NCBI GenBank assembly: GCA_012744475.1
Contig: JAAYBV010000009.1
Coordinates: 1 to 33,216, forward strand
Length of the DNA stretch: 33,216 nucleotides
Source of the DNA: Phycisphaerae bacterium
Lineage (GTDB): Bacteria > Planctomycetota > Phycisphaerae > Sedimentisphaerales > Anaerobacaceae
Direction of reading: 5' to 3'
Positions within the stretch are counted from its first letter, which is position 1. Each line of letters begins with the position of its first letter. Position numbers and translations under genes: made by a program. Under the pieces are notes generated by a model. It saw nothing but the letters and a program-made list of their open reading frames with translations, made no database searches and was not told the DNA's origin. Positions 25,574 to 33,216 of this stretch are shown one piece after another.

Positions 25574-26968
25574 CTACTCGCCTACGCCCAGCCGCTTCTG
25601 CAACTCCTCCAGCGATACCCCCTTGGTTTCCGGCAGGTACTTCAGCACCAGGACGAACTGCACCAGCATCATGACAGCGAAGAAGGCAAACGCGGCAGCG
25701 CCCGAGTCACTCGCCACGATGGGGAAGAGCCAGCTCACACCGATGCAGAGCAGCCAGATCAAGAAACAGGCGGCCGCCGACCCTGAGGCGCGAATCGCAT
25801 TGGGCAGCAGTTCGTTGATGCACACCCAAACGACGGCGCCCTGCGAATACGCGTGCGAGCCTACAATTCCCATCATCGCGACGATGACAATCCAACCCTG
25901 CGCATGTGTGTGGAATACCCACGCGGCCAATCCATGGGAAAAGATGAAGGTCACGGACCCGGCCAGCAGGAGCGCCTTGCGTCCCACCCGGTCAATCAGC
26001 ACCATCGCAAACACCGTCATGACGAGATTCGTCAGGCCGATGATCACCGACTGCATCAAGGCCCCTGCCTTGTCGGCGCCGGCCATGCGGAAGATATCGG
26101 CCGTGTAATAAATCACCGCGTTGATGCCGTCCAACTGGTTGAACGCCGCGATCATGCCGGCCAGCAACAGCGGCTTGAGGTACTTACGATGGAGAAGGCT
26201 CTGATGGCCGCCAATCCTCTCGGACGTGAGCGACTGCTCGATCTCATCGACCTCCCGTTGCGGGTCTTCGTGGCCGAACCTCGTCAGGACCTCCTCGGCC
26301 GCCGCACGGTCCCCTTTCTTCATCAGCCAGCGGGGGCTTTCCGGAATCAGGATCGAGGCCACGAGAAAGACCGCCGCCGGGGCCGCCTCCACGCCGAACA
26401 TCCAACGCCATGCCGCCGGATGCTCCGGCCCCAGTAGATAGGCCACGAGGTAGTTCGAGAAATACGCCGCCAGAATGCCCACGACGATGTTCAACTGGCT
26501 GACCGCCACCAGCAGGCCGCGGCGACGCGCCGGGGCAATCTCCGTGATGTACACCGGCGAAACGACAGACGCCCCACCGACCGCGATGCCGCCGATCCAA
26601 CGGAATAACAGCAGCGCATGCCAGTTCCAGGCATACGCACAGCCGACCGCCGACACCAGATAGAACAAGGCCAGCACCGTCAGCACCGGCCGCCGTCCCC
26701 ACCAGTCCGCCGGCCGGCCGACCAGCACAGCGCCAAATAAGGTCCCGATCAGGGCGCTGGAGACAGTGAAGCCCAGCAGGTTGTCGTTGAGCGAGTACAC
26801 GTCTCGCAGAGCTTCCGTCGTGCCCGAGATCACCGCCGTATCGAACCCGAACAGGAACGACCCCAACGCCGCGATGATGGAACTGGTCAACAGCATCGCA
26901 CCGCCATGCGTTTCCTTCATACCACCATCGCCGGTCATATCCATATCGCGTGGCCTCACACTTGTCAT
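25574..26968 (-). CDS. MFS transporter, sugar porter family
   Basis: A 464-aa, 12-helix inner-membrane sugar transporter of the XylE/GLUT type. Family signatures: LFGFDTAVISGT in helix 1, GRPADWWGRRPVL in loop 2-3, VYITEIAPARRRG after helix 4, PESPRWL before the central loop, QLDGINAVIYYT in helix 7, DRVGRKALLL in loop 8-9, and a C-terminal YLPETKGVSLEE. It likely imports a monosaccharide by proton symport. It starts 6 bases after the stop of the 1562-aa glycosidase gene, so the two are co-transcribed: the enzyme releases a sugar outside the cytoplasm and this protein could import it. The start is unsure: ATG 26968 has little ribosome-binding sequence, and downstream in-frame ATGs (MDMTGDGG, MKETHGG) are possible. 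Confidence 0.92.
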   Translation of the reverse strand: MTSVRPRDMDMTGDGGMKETHGGAMLLTSSIIAALGSFLFGFDTAVISGTTEALRDVYSLNDNLLGFTVSSALIGTLFGAVLVGRPADWWGRRPVLTVLALFYLVSAVGCAYAWNWHALLLFRWIGGIAVGGASVVSPVYITEIAPARRRGLLVAVSQLNIVVGILAAYFSNYLVAYLLGPEHPAAWRWMFGVEAAPAAVFLVASILIPESPRWLMKKGDRAAAEEVLTRFGHEDPQREVDEIEQSLTSERIGGHQSLLHRKYLKPLLLAGMIAAFNQLDGINAVIYYTADIFRMAGADKAGALMQSVIIGLTNLVMTVFAMVLIDRVGRKALLLAGSVTFIFSHGLAAWVFHTHAQGWIVIVAMMGIVGSHAYSQGAVVWVCINELLPNAIRASGSAAACFLIWLLCIGVSWLFPIVASDSGAAAFAFFAVMMLVQFVLVLKYLPETKGVSLEELQKRLGVGE

Positions 26969-26974
26969 AGTAGC

Positions 26975-29900
26975 CTAATTGAATTCCGTCCGCACGGTCA
27001 CCAACCCCCACGCGGGCACGTCGATGGGACCGTTCACACGTTCACCTGCCCGCTCACTCGTATCGCTCAGGTAGACAGCCGCCGGACGGACGCTGCCCCA
27101 CTTCAGATTGACGGACCGCGCTCTGTCTGTCACGCCGAACAGACGCACGATCAAGGCGCGGCCGTCATCACTGGGCTTCAGAGCCGTCACGAGACATTCG
27201 CTCGGCTCGACGGTCAGCAATGACTTCGCGGGCGGCACGCCCTGCGCGCGTACGGCCAGAAGCGGCTGGCTGAAACCGGTGGCAAAGCGTGACGCCTCGG
27301 CCGGATCGCGACGGCGGTGAGGCCGCAGGACGAATCGAAATACGGTCGGACCCTCCTGGTAGGCGCGGTAGTTGGTGCCCCAGTGATTGTTCATGGCCCA
27401 GGAATAGAGCTTCTGCGTCGGCTCCACATGCCGTCGCCAGACGTCCGGATCGGTCTGCGAATTGAGCAGCGTGGCGGTGATGCCTCCCACCTGCACGAGC
27501 GGCGCATCGAGCGTCACCCACGTGACGCCGCGCTCGGCGTTGGAGACATCGGCCCAGCGCCCCACGGTGAACCAGTTCTTGCACGCGCTGGGCATCTGGT
27601 CGATCTCCGGACGCATCACGCCCAGTGGAATATCCAGGAGCACCTCGCCATCCGGCACCGCAAAAGGAAAGGCGAAATTCACGCTCTCTTTGCCCTCTTT
27701 CGCGTGGTAGCTCTTCGCTTGCAGCCGCTCTTTGTCTATCGTGTTGATGAGCTCGACATGATCGCACCCGGCCACCACGCGCAGCTCTCGCACGAGCCTC
27801 TTACAGCCGGGCGCCGCCGACTCGATGACCAGCGAAGCGACCAGCGGGCCTTTTTCGCCGACGCGAATTGTCACCGGCCCGTTGCGCTTAAGGTCCTTCG
27901 GATCGTCACCGATCAGGTACAGGTAGTCGTTCAGGGCTTCGCCTTCGCTGATGTCGGCGAAGTTGCCGCTCAGTCCCTTGGCCGTCAATTCGACGATTCC
28001 GCCGGTCCTCTCGTCCACCTGCAGACGAATGACGCCGCTGTCCAGAGTCGCGCCTGCCGCAATCGCCCGAGCTTCGCCATAGGGCGTACCTGAAGTCACC
28101 GCGTAACGCCGGGCAGCGAACGGCGGCACATCGCGCGCCAGGAAGACCAGCTCACCCGACGCCAGTCGCTGCGACGGAACCGGCCGGCCCGCATCGTCGA
28201 TGACGCGGTCGCCGCCGGCACGTAGGGGCGAATGATCATTCGCCCCTGCTTTCGAGACAGTCACCAACTCCGTGCGCGGCCAGGAAAGCGTGTTGAACAC
28301 GTCTATTGTTCCCGCCGATGCGACGGCGTCGACGCGTTCCGTTCCAAGAGATGCGGCCAATAGCTCGCGCGACTGCCGGTCCGCCGACTCGGCGTAACTG
28401 CGCTTGATGTCCCATTGTTCGAGCGTCTCTTTCCGCTGCGGCTCGCTCACGCTGCACCAGGCGCCCCAGGTGTGCTCGGAGTACAGTAGGACTTTGTTCC
28501 ACGCCTCCTCAAAAGCCGCTGCCGAATACGCGGACGGACGCAACATCGCAAAAAGCGTCTGGGCCTGCGCGAGCCGGTCGGAGCTGGCGCGGTTCAGCGC
28601 GGTCTCCAGAGCGGATGAGCCGGCGCCGTCCTCCCAGTAAGGCGTCCAGTCGCCTCGTACAGCGGGCAGCCTGTCGCCGTAGCGTTGCTCGAACGCACGG
28701 AACGCCTCGCTCGTCCCGGAGATAACGAAGCGGGGCCAAGCGTACCTGGCGTTCCAGTCGCGGACGAACTCACAGATGGCGGGGTCCGGCACGGCGTTGT
28801 CGCCGTGGCCCGCCCAGCGCACATAAGCGACGTCGAACGGATAGCCGCGTCGCTCCAGCCCATCGCAGAAGTCCTCGACCAGTTGCGGCGACATCTTCCC
28901 GTAGCGGTGCGACATCGCGTAGCCCCAGAACGGAATCCAGACAAGCACCTTCGACTGCGCATCGGGGCCCACCCAGTAGAATGGTTTGTTCTCCCACTCG
29001 CGCAGGATCGTGCCAATGCGGTCGAAGTAGTTCGGCGCCACGGAGAAATAGCGGATTCCCGCGTGGGCCATGGCGGTGACCGTGCCCCAAGTGTACCCCG
29101 GGACATCGGAGATCATCGCCGCATCGATCGGCACGCCGGTCTGCCTGGCCAGCTCCGTGGCATACTTGAACAGGCGGACCAGCTCCTCCGGCCGGCACAG
29201 CCCGGTCAGCTCGTTGAGGTACATGCCGTTGAGCACCACCTGTCTGGTCTTGACCGCATCGAGGAACTCCGCGCGCTGCCGGTCGTCGAGACGGCGCAGA
29301 TACAGGTCCGCCGCCCAGAGCACCTCGACGTTCCACACGAAACGAGACCCTTCGGGATAGCCGGCCGTTCGCTTGGCGGCGGCGATCCCATCGAGGAGAT
29401 TCTGTACCTGTCTGGCCTCGATGGCGGTCTGAATCTCGGTATAGCCGATGTCGGTGTGCGAATGCGGCGTGATATACACCGTCAGCTTCCTCACCGGCTT
29501 CAACGTCACCTCTCGCGTCGCGACGTGGCAATAATTCACGATAACCGTCACGAAGTCCTTCGTCTCCGCTTCGACCGCATCAACCATCAGTTCCACTTCC
29601 TGCGCTCCCCGAACCAGACGCAGGGACTTTGCAGGTCCGTGCATAAGGCGCACCACGGCGTCGGTGTCCTCGCCGAAATGTCGCACGGTCACCAGGAGTG
29701 GCTGGAACATTCGTCCGTTCTGCTCCTGCAACGCGCGCACCGGCTTGACTGACTCCAGAAACGTTCGCGACTGCACCTGACACGGTTCGGCGCCAGGCGG
29801 CACCGTCAGCCCGAGGGAATCGTAGAGCAGCCAACTGCCGCTCAGCGTGGTGACGCGGACTTCGTTGTCGCCTCTCTTGAGCAGGTCCGCCGGGAAGGCG

Positions 29901-31663
29901 ACCGCGAATTTGTGCTCCCGGCCCTTTTCCGGACGGCCGAACACGGAGGCATCTCCCGCACCATTGGGCAGGGACTGCTCGAACGCCTGCCCGTTCACTT
30001 CCACGAGCAACCTGGGCGGGCCGGCGCTGTGGGTGTCGATCAGATCGAACAGGAGCCGGCATTCACCGCTCGCCGGCGGCGTCCTCAAACCGAAGAGCAC
30101 GATGAACGTGTGTGGCCGAGCGCCCGCCCAGCCATCCGCCGGGCCGGGCTGCACATACGGCCAGTCTTTCTTCGGCTCGGAAGCCCCGACCACGAAGAAC
30201 GCATCGTCGTCGAACTGGGCGTAGCCGTCCGGGGCCAGGGTAAACTCCGCGTTGTCATTGTCGGCCTTGCCGATCTCCCAGAGCGCGACGGAAGCATCGA
30301 CTGAGATACGCTGCTGCTGTTCGGCCCAGGCGAGCAGCTCGACGATGGCCATGCCGAGAACGCCCGCCGAGCCGCGAAACTGACCCGACCCTCGCGGTTG
30401 ATTGTCACGCGACCACCACTCATGAAAGCCACCGTGCCGAAGGACTCTCGCGGTCATGGGCGCAAGCTCGCGGTACGCCTCTGCAACGAGCCCATGACGG
30501 ATCAGTTGGCGGATCATCCGCCCGCCGAACCAGCACCAGTCGCCGCCGTTCTGGTAGGAGTACGGCCCCATGGCGGGATTCTTGAAGCTGCCTTCGGGGT
30601 AGACCGGGTAAAGCGTCAGCCCAATCGAGCCGGCGCCGGCGCGCCGGACGTTGTCCATCATCTGCCGAAGCGCGCCTGCGATTTCGTCGCGCGTCAGGAG
30701 TCCCGCTTCGATGGCTACGGCCGTACCGCCGTGGTAGTAGACCGCCGCCTCGTCAAAGCCGCTCGGAAAGGGCGACTCTTCCAGATAGATGTGAGGGCGG
30801 AACTTGCGCTGGTCCGCGTCCCATAGGTGTTTGCGCACGTTTGCTCGCAGGTCATCTCGCACCTTGCGCCATCGCGCCGATGAGGTTCCTGTGTCACCGG
30901 CCAGCGAGAGGTAATCGTCGATGGCCACAAGAAACATGGCGTTGTCGTAGATGTCGAGTGCGCGATGAGAGCTCTCATCCAGCTCGACGCCCCACTCATG
31001 CTCGGGCTGCACATCGCCCCAGTCGGCGGTCGTAGCGCCCCACACCAGACCATGCGCAGCATCGAATCGGTGGGCGAGCACGTACTCCAGCGCCCGGGCC
31101 AGGCGATTGCGGACCGACACGCCGTCCACTTTCTCGTCGAGGATGGAAGAATCTCCTGTGCCGGCAACGTACTTCCGCACGGCCTGGACCAGCGAGGATT
31201 CCTGATCGGTCTCCACGGTATTCTTGTGGGCGAGCAGCTCCGGCACCAGGGCGGACCGGCGGTATTTGTAGGCGACGTTGCCCTGGGCCTTGGGGATGTA
31301 CCCATCTACAATGTCGCCCTGCGGCCCCTGGAACCGGAAGAAGGTTAACAGGGCCTCGCGGACCGGCGCCGGATCGTTCACCTGGAGCGACAGCTCGATG
31401 AAGGTGTTCAGATCGCGAATCCACACCTCGCCGTAACCGCTGCCGGCGGTGAACCCGGTCTTCAGCAGGCTCCGGGCCTTGTCCAGCACCCGCGGCAGGT
31501 TCGGGTCAGCCAGGATCTGCCGGGCCACAGCGGCGGATTGAAGGGATGGAGTGCCGGAGTGTTGGATCGCTGGATCAGTCGCCCGCGCTGGCCCCGGTAT
31601 TCCAACACTCGTGCATGCCAGTATTCCAACCAGGACAAGGGAATGGTGAAGTGCACTGGACAT
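26975..31663 (-). CDS. Exported three-part glycosidase: (alpha/alpha)6 domain, PL4-like sandwich, GH38-like domain
   Basis: A 1562-aa protein with a signal peptide (1-28), followed by repeat-derived residues HSGTPSLQS (35-43). Residues about 50-455 form a helical toroid of the debranching-enzyme/GH63/GH78 kind (GEVWIRDLNTFIELSLQ, WGVELDESSHRALDIYDNAM, DWCWFGGRMIRQL). A beta-sandwich (about 466-620) resembles the last domain of PL4 rhamnogalacturonan lyases (WPYVQPGPADGWAGA, LLYDSLGL). A GH38-like part follows: TPHSHTDIGYTE (H734, H736, D738), MISDVPGYTWG with D853 as probable nucleophile, YSEHTWGAW, then beta domains to the end. GAGGG eight bases before the ATG supports the start. The order suggests two catalytic activities on one branched glycan. 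Domain calls for the first two parts rest on fold-like motifs only. Confidence 0.8.
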   Translation of the reverse strand: MSSALHHSLVLVGILACTSVGIPGPARATDPAIQHSGTPSLQSAAVARQILADPNLPRVLDKARSLLKTGFTAGSGYGEVWIRDLNTFIELSLQVNDPAPVREALLTFFRFQGPQGDIVDGYIPKAQGNVAYKYRRSALVPELLAHKNTVETDQESSLVQAVRKYVAGTGDSSILDEKVDGVSVRNRLARALEYVLAHRFDAAHGLVWGATTADWGDVQPEHEWGVELDESSHRALDIYDNAMFLVAIDDYLSLAGDTGTSSARWRKVRDDLRANVRKHLWDADQRKFRPHIYLEESPFPSGFDEAAVYYHGGTAVAIEAGLLTRDEIAGALRQMMDNVRRAGAGSIGLTLYPVYPEGSFKNPAMGPYSYQNGGDWCWFGGRMIRQLIRHGLVAEAYRELAPMTARVLRHGGFHEWWSRDNQPRGSGQFRGSAGVLGMAIVELLAWAEQQQRISVDASVALWEIGKADNDNAEFTLAPDGYAQFDDDAFFVVGASEPKKDWPYVQPGPADGWAGARPHTFIVLFGLRTPPASGECRLLFDLIDTHSAGPPRLLVEVNGQAFEQSLPNGAGDASVFGRPEKGREHKFAVAFPADLLKRGDNEVRVTTLSGSWLLYDSLGLTVPPGAEPCQVQSRTFLESVKPVRALQEQNGRMFQPLLVTVRHFGEDTDAVVRLMHGPAKSLRLVRGAQEVELMVDAVEAETKDFVTVIVNYCHVATREVTLKPVRKLTVYITPHSHTDIGYTEIQTAIEARQVQNLLDGIAAAKRTAGYPEGSRFVWNVEVLWAADLYLRRLDDRQRAEFLDAVKTRQVVLNGMYLNELTGLCRPEELVRLFKYATELARQTGVPIDAAMISDVPGYTWGTVTAMAHAGIRYFSVAPNYFDRIGTILREWENKPFYWVGPDAQSKVLVWIPFWGYAMSHRYGKMSPQLVEDFCDGLERRGYPFDVAYVRWAGHGDNAVPDPAICEFVRDWNARYAWPRFVISGTSEAFRAFEQRYGDRLPAVRGDWTPYWEDGAGSSALETALNRASSDRLAQAQTLFAMLRPSAYSAAAFEEAWNKVLLYSEHTWGAWCSVSEPQRKETLEQWDIKRSYAESADRQSRELLAASLGTERVDAVASAGTIDVFNTLSWPRTELVTVSKAGANDHSPLRAGGDRVIDDAGRPVPSQRLASGELVFLARDVPPFAARRYAVTSGTPYGEARAIAAGATLDSGVIRLQVDERTGGIVELTAKGLSGNFADISEGEALNDYLYLIGDDPKDLKRNGPVTIRVGEKGPLVASLVIESAAPGCKRLVRELRVVAGCDHVELINTIDKERLQAKSYHAKEGKESVNFAFPFAVPDGEVLLDIPLGVMRPEIDQMPSACKNWFTVGRWADVSNAERGVTWVTLDAPLVQVGGITATLLNSQTDPDVWRRHVEPTQKLYSWAMNNHWGTNYRAYQEGPTVFRFVLRPHRRRDPAEASRFATGFSQPLLAVRAQGVPPAKSLLTVEPSECLVTALKPSDDGRALIVRLFGVTDRARSVNLKWGSVRPAAVYLSDTSERAGERVNGPIDVPAWGLVTVRTEFN
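31557..31610. repeat. SNTPxL-type repeat with inverted arms in the glycosidase leader
   Basis: GAGTGTTGGA (31557-31566) and TCCAACACTC (31601-31610) are perfect 10-bp inverted arms. A further TATTCCAAC copy lies at 31622-31630. The pattern, read as QHSNTPxLQ-like peptide, is one I recognise as a dispersed short repeat in bacterial genomes. It spans codons of the region between the secretion signal and the catalytic part of the 1562-aa protein. Confidence 0.5.
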
Positions 31664-31679
31664 CTTGGGACCCTCGGGG

Positions 31680-31708
31680 TTTACTATTTGCGATCGGCCA
31701 TCTACAAT
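31680..31708 (+). promoter_or_regulatory. Predicted promoter of the UroD-family gene
   Basis: TTTACT (31680-31685, 4 of 6) and TACAAT (31703-31708, 5 of 6) are spaced by 17 bp. The predicted leader to the ATG at 31767 is about 50 nt. The leader consists of repeated, low-complexity words (AGATGG, GTAAAT, GTAAATGG) between 31727 and 31760. Confidence 0.4.
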
Positions 31709-31766
31709 TCTGCTCAGCGACAGCCAGATGGTAAATCGCAGATGGCGAATTGTAAATGGTGAGCCT

Positions 31767-32981
31767 ATGACACCGAGAGAAAGAGTCCTGGCCGCACTGA
31801 ATCACGTCGAACCCGATCGCGTTCCGATCGATCTGTCCGGACATCGCTCCTCGGGCATTGCCGCGATGGCGTACCCCCGGCTGCGCAGATGCCTCGGCCT
31901 CGAACCGAGACCCGTGCGCGTCTACGACGTGGTCCAGCAACTCGCCGTTGTCGACGATGACGTACTCGACCGCTTCGGCGTCGATTGCATCGAAATGGGA
32001 CGAGGCTTCGCCCTCACCGACGACGACTGGAAGCTCTGGAGGCTTCCCGACGGCACGGATTGCCTCATTCCCGCCTGGACCCGCATGGAACGTCGGTCCG
32101 ATCGCTGGGTCATTCTCTCCGATTCCGGGAGAGTTATCGCGCACATGCCCGACGGCACATTGTACTTCGAACAGACGTACTTTCCGTTCGCCGAATCGGA
32201 CGACGATGGGATGCTCGCCGACGCCTTCGGCGAATGCATGTGGACCGCCGTGGCGTCCCCGCCCGGTCCCGTCGATTTGCAGACCCTCCGCGAGGGAGCC
32301 CGGCGCCTGCGTCAGAGCACCGACCGGGCCATCATCGGCCTGTTCGGCGGCAATCTCTTCGAGACAGGCCAGTTCTTCTACCGGGCCGACAACTTCTTCA
32401 TGCTGCTGGCCTCCGACCCTCCGAGGGCGCACCGGTTTCTGGACCGCCTGGTGGAGATCCATCTGGCTAATCTGGAGAAGTTCCTCGGCGCGGTCGGCCC
32501 GTCGATCGACATCATCCTCTTCGGCGACGATCTCGGCATGCAGACGGGTCCGATGCTCAGTCCTCGGATGTACTGCGAGTTCTTCAAACCCCGCCACCAG
32601 ATTCTCTGGAATCGCGCCAAGGAGCTGGCCGACGTGAAGGTCATGCTCCACTGCTGTGGCGGAGTTCGCGAGCTGCTCCCTCATCTTATCGAAGCGGGTC
32701 TGGACGCCATCAATCCCGTCCAGATCACTTGCTCCGGCATGAACGCGGCGGAATTGAAGAAGGAATTCGGCCGGGACCTGACCTTCTGGGGCGGCGGTTG
32801 CGACACGCGGGAGATACTCACCGCTGCGCGCCCGAAAGAGGTGGCCCAGCACGTCAGGAATCAGGTTCGCATCCTCTCGCCGGGCGGCGGTTTCGTCTTC
32901 CAGCAGGTCCACAACATTCTGGCCAACGTTCCGGCCGAGAACATCGTCGCCATGTTCGACGCGGTAGACGAAAGCCGGTGA
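31767..32981 (+). CDS. UroD-family protein, methyltransferase-like
   Basis: A 404-aa cytoplasmic protein of the uroporphyrinogen decarboxylase superfamily: MTPRERVLAALNHVEPDRVP at the start, GGNLFETGQFF, FGDDLGMQTGPMLSP, and a C-terminal FVFQQVHNILANVPAENI. It carries H295-C296-C297 (MLHCCGG) and C345 (GGGCDT). This reproduces the His-x-Cys...Cys zinc set of corrinoid-linked methyltransferases such as MtaA/MtbA, and points away from haem synthesis. In Planctomycetota such proteins often lie beside sugar-degradation genes, with unknown substrates. The start at 31767 begins at the conserved N-terminal motif, though GGTGAG is close and weak as a ribosome binding site. It is divergent from the 1562-aa glycosidase gene. 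Confidence 0.85.
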   Translation: MTPRERVLAALNHVEPDRVPIDLSGHRSSGIAAMAYPRLRRCLGLEPRPVRVYDVVQQLAVVDDDVLDRFGVDCIEMGRGFALTDDDWKLWRLPDGTDCLIPAWTRMERRSDRWVILSDSGRVIAHMPDGTLYFEQTYFPFAESDDDGMLADAFGECMWTAVASPPGPVDLQTLREGARRLRQSTDRAIIGLFGGNLFETGQFFYRADNFFMLLASDPPRAHRFLDRLVEIHLANLEKFLGAVGPSIDIILFGDDLGMQTGPMLSPRMYCEFFKPRHQILWNRAKELADVKVMLHCCGGVRELLPHLIEAGLDAINPVQITCSGMNAAELKKEFGRDLTFWGGGCDTREILTAARPKEVAQHVRNQVRILSPGGGFVFQQVHNILANVPAENIVAMFDAVDESR

Positions 32982-33016
32982 CAACGCCGTGCCGGTCTCA
33001 GTCAAGAGCGCGTCGC

Positions 33017-33216
33017 TCAGGTTCTCTTCTCGCCTGACGATGCGGGTCGCTCCGTTGCGGCTCGCTGAGCCTGCTTGGGCTTGATGAACAGCACCTCACC
33101 GCGCTCGATCCATCCCAATCGCAGATCGATCCGGAACCAGCCGTCCCTGTTCTTCCTATCGAAGCGGACGGGCGAACGCCTGCCAAGCTCTTTGAGGTCA
33201 TACTGCGCCCACGTCC
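33017..33216 (-). CDS. C-terminal end of an unidentified protein (5' part beyond window)
   Basis: Reading leftward from base 33214, one frame is open for 65 codons to a TGA at 33017-33019 and reads like a real protein: WAQYDLKELGRRSPVRFDR, then DGWFRIDLRLGWIERGEVLF and a basic/polar tail IKPKQAQRAATERPASS. Its composition (charged residues mixed with aromatic and aliphatic ones) differs from the Ser/Arg-rich overlapping frame on the same strand. The gene has no start in the window. It converges on the UroD-family gene with a 35-bp gap. I do not recognise the family. Confidence 0.55.
   Translation of the reverse strand, partial: TWAQYDLKELGRRSPVRFDRKNRDGWFRIDLRLGWIERGEVLFIKPKQAQRAATERPASSGEKRT

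Overview
The window looks like a high-GC (roughly 60-65% by eye) chromosomal segment from a Planctomycetota bacterium, most likely of the Phycisphaerae/Sedimentisphaerales type. The reasons are a planctomycete/verrucomicrobial-type sigma factor paired with a FecR protein carrying an NPCBM-like C-terminus, many large secreted multi-domain glycoside hydrolases and esterases, MFS sugar transporters with no SusC/SusD pair in view, and TAT- and Sec-exported enzymes. Taxonomy is an inference; no rRNA or other marker is present.

Left part (1-7.2 kb, housekeeping and signalling): a DAHP synthase-chorismate mutase fusion, a candidate 46-aa ORF followed by a strong hairpin, an ECF sigma factor on the minus strand, a hairpin-rich intergenic repeat present twice (1-128 and 2678-2816), a NarX/NarL-type histidine kinase and response regulator with overlapping genes, an exported zinc-phospholipase-C-like protein, and a TAT-exported aldo/keto reductase.

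Centre (7.2-17.1 kb, an apparent arabinoxylan-degradation locus): on the minus strand are two tandem CE1-type esterase genes (one CE1-CE1-malectin, one single CE1) plus a 171-bp remnant of a third. Divergent from them on the plus strand run sigma factor, FecR/NPCBM membrane protein, a GH43-GH62 double arabinofuranosidase/xylosidase and a GH10 xylanase. Together these could cut the xylan backbone, remove arabinose and release feruloyl or acetyl groups. The sigma/FecR pair is the obvious candidate regulator.

Right part (17.2-33.2 kb): a divergent GH38-like enzyme, an SGNH esterase, a PIG-L deacetylase, an NupG-like MFS transporter, an FG-GAP beta-propeller protein, and an apparent two-gene operon of a 1562-aa toroid/PL4-like/GH38 fusion with a sugar-porter MFS protein. 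A uroporphyrinogen-decarboxylase-family protein with corrinoid-methyltransferase-like metal ligands and the C-terminal end of an unidentified gene close the window. Both GH38-like genes carry dispersed repeats inside their leader regions. I saw no tRNA, rRNA, CRISPR array, transposase or phage gene.
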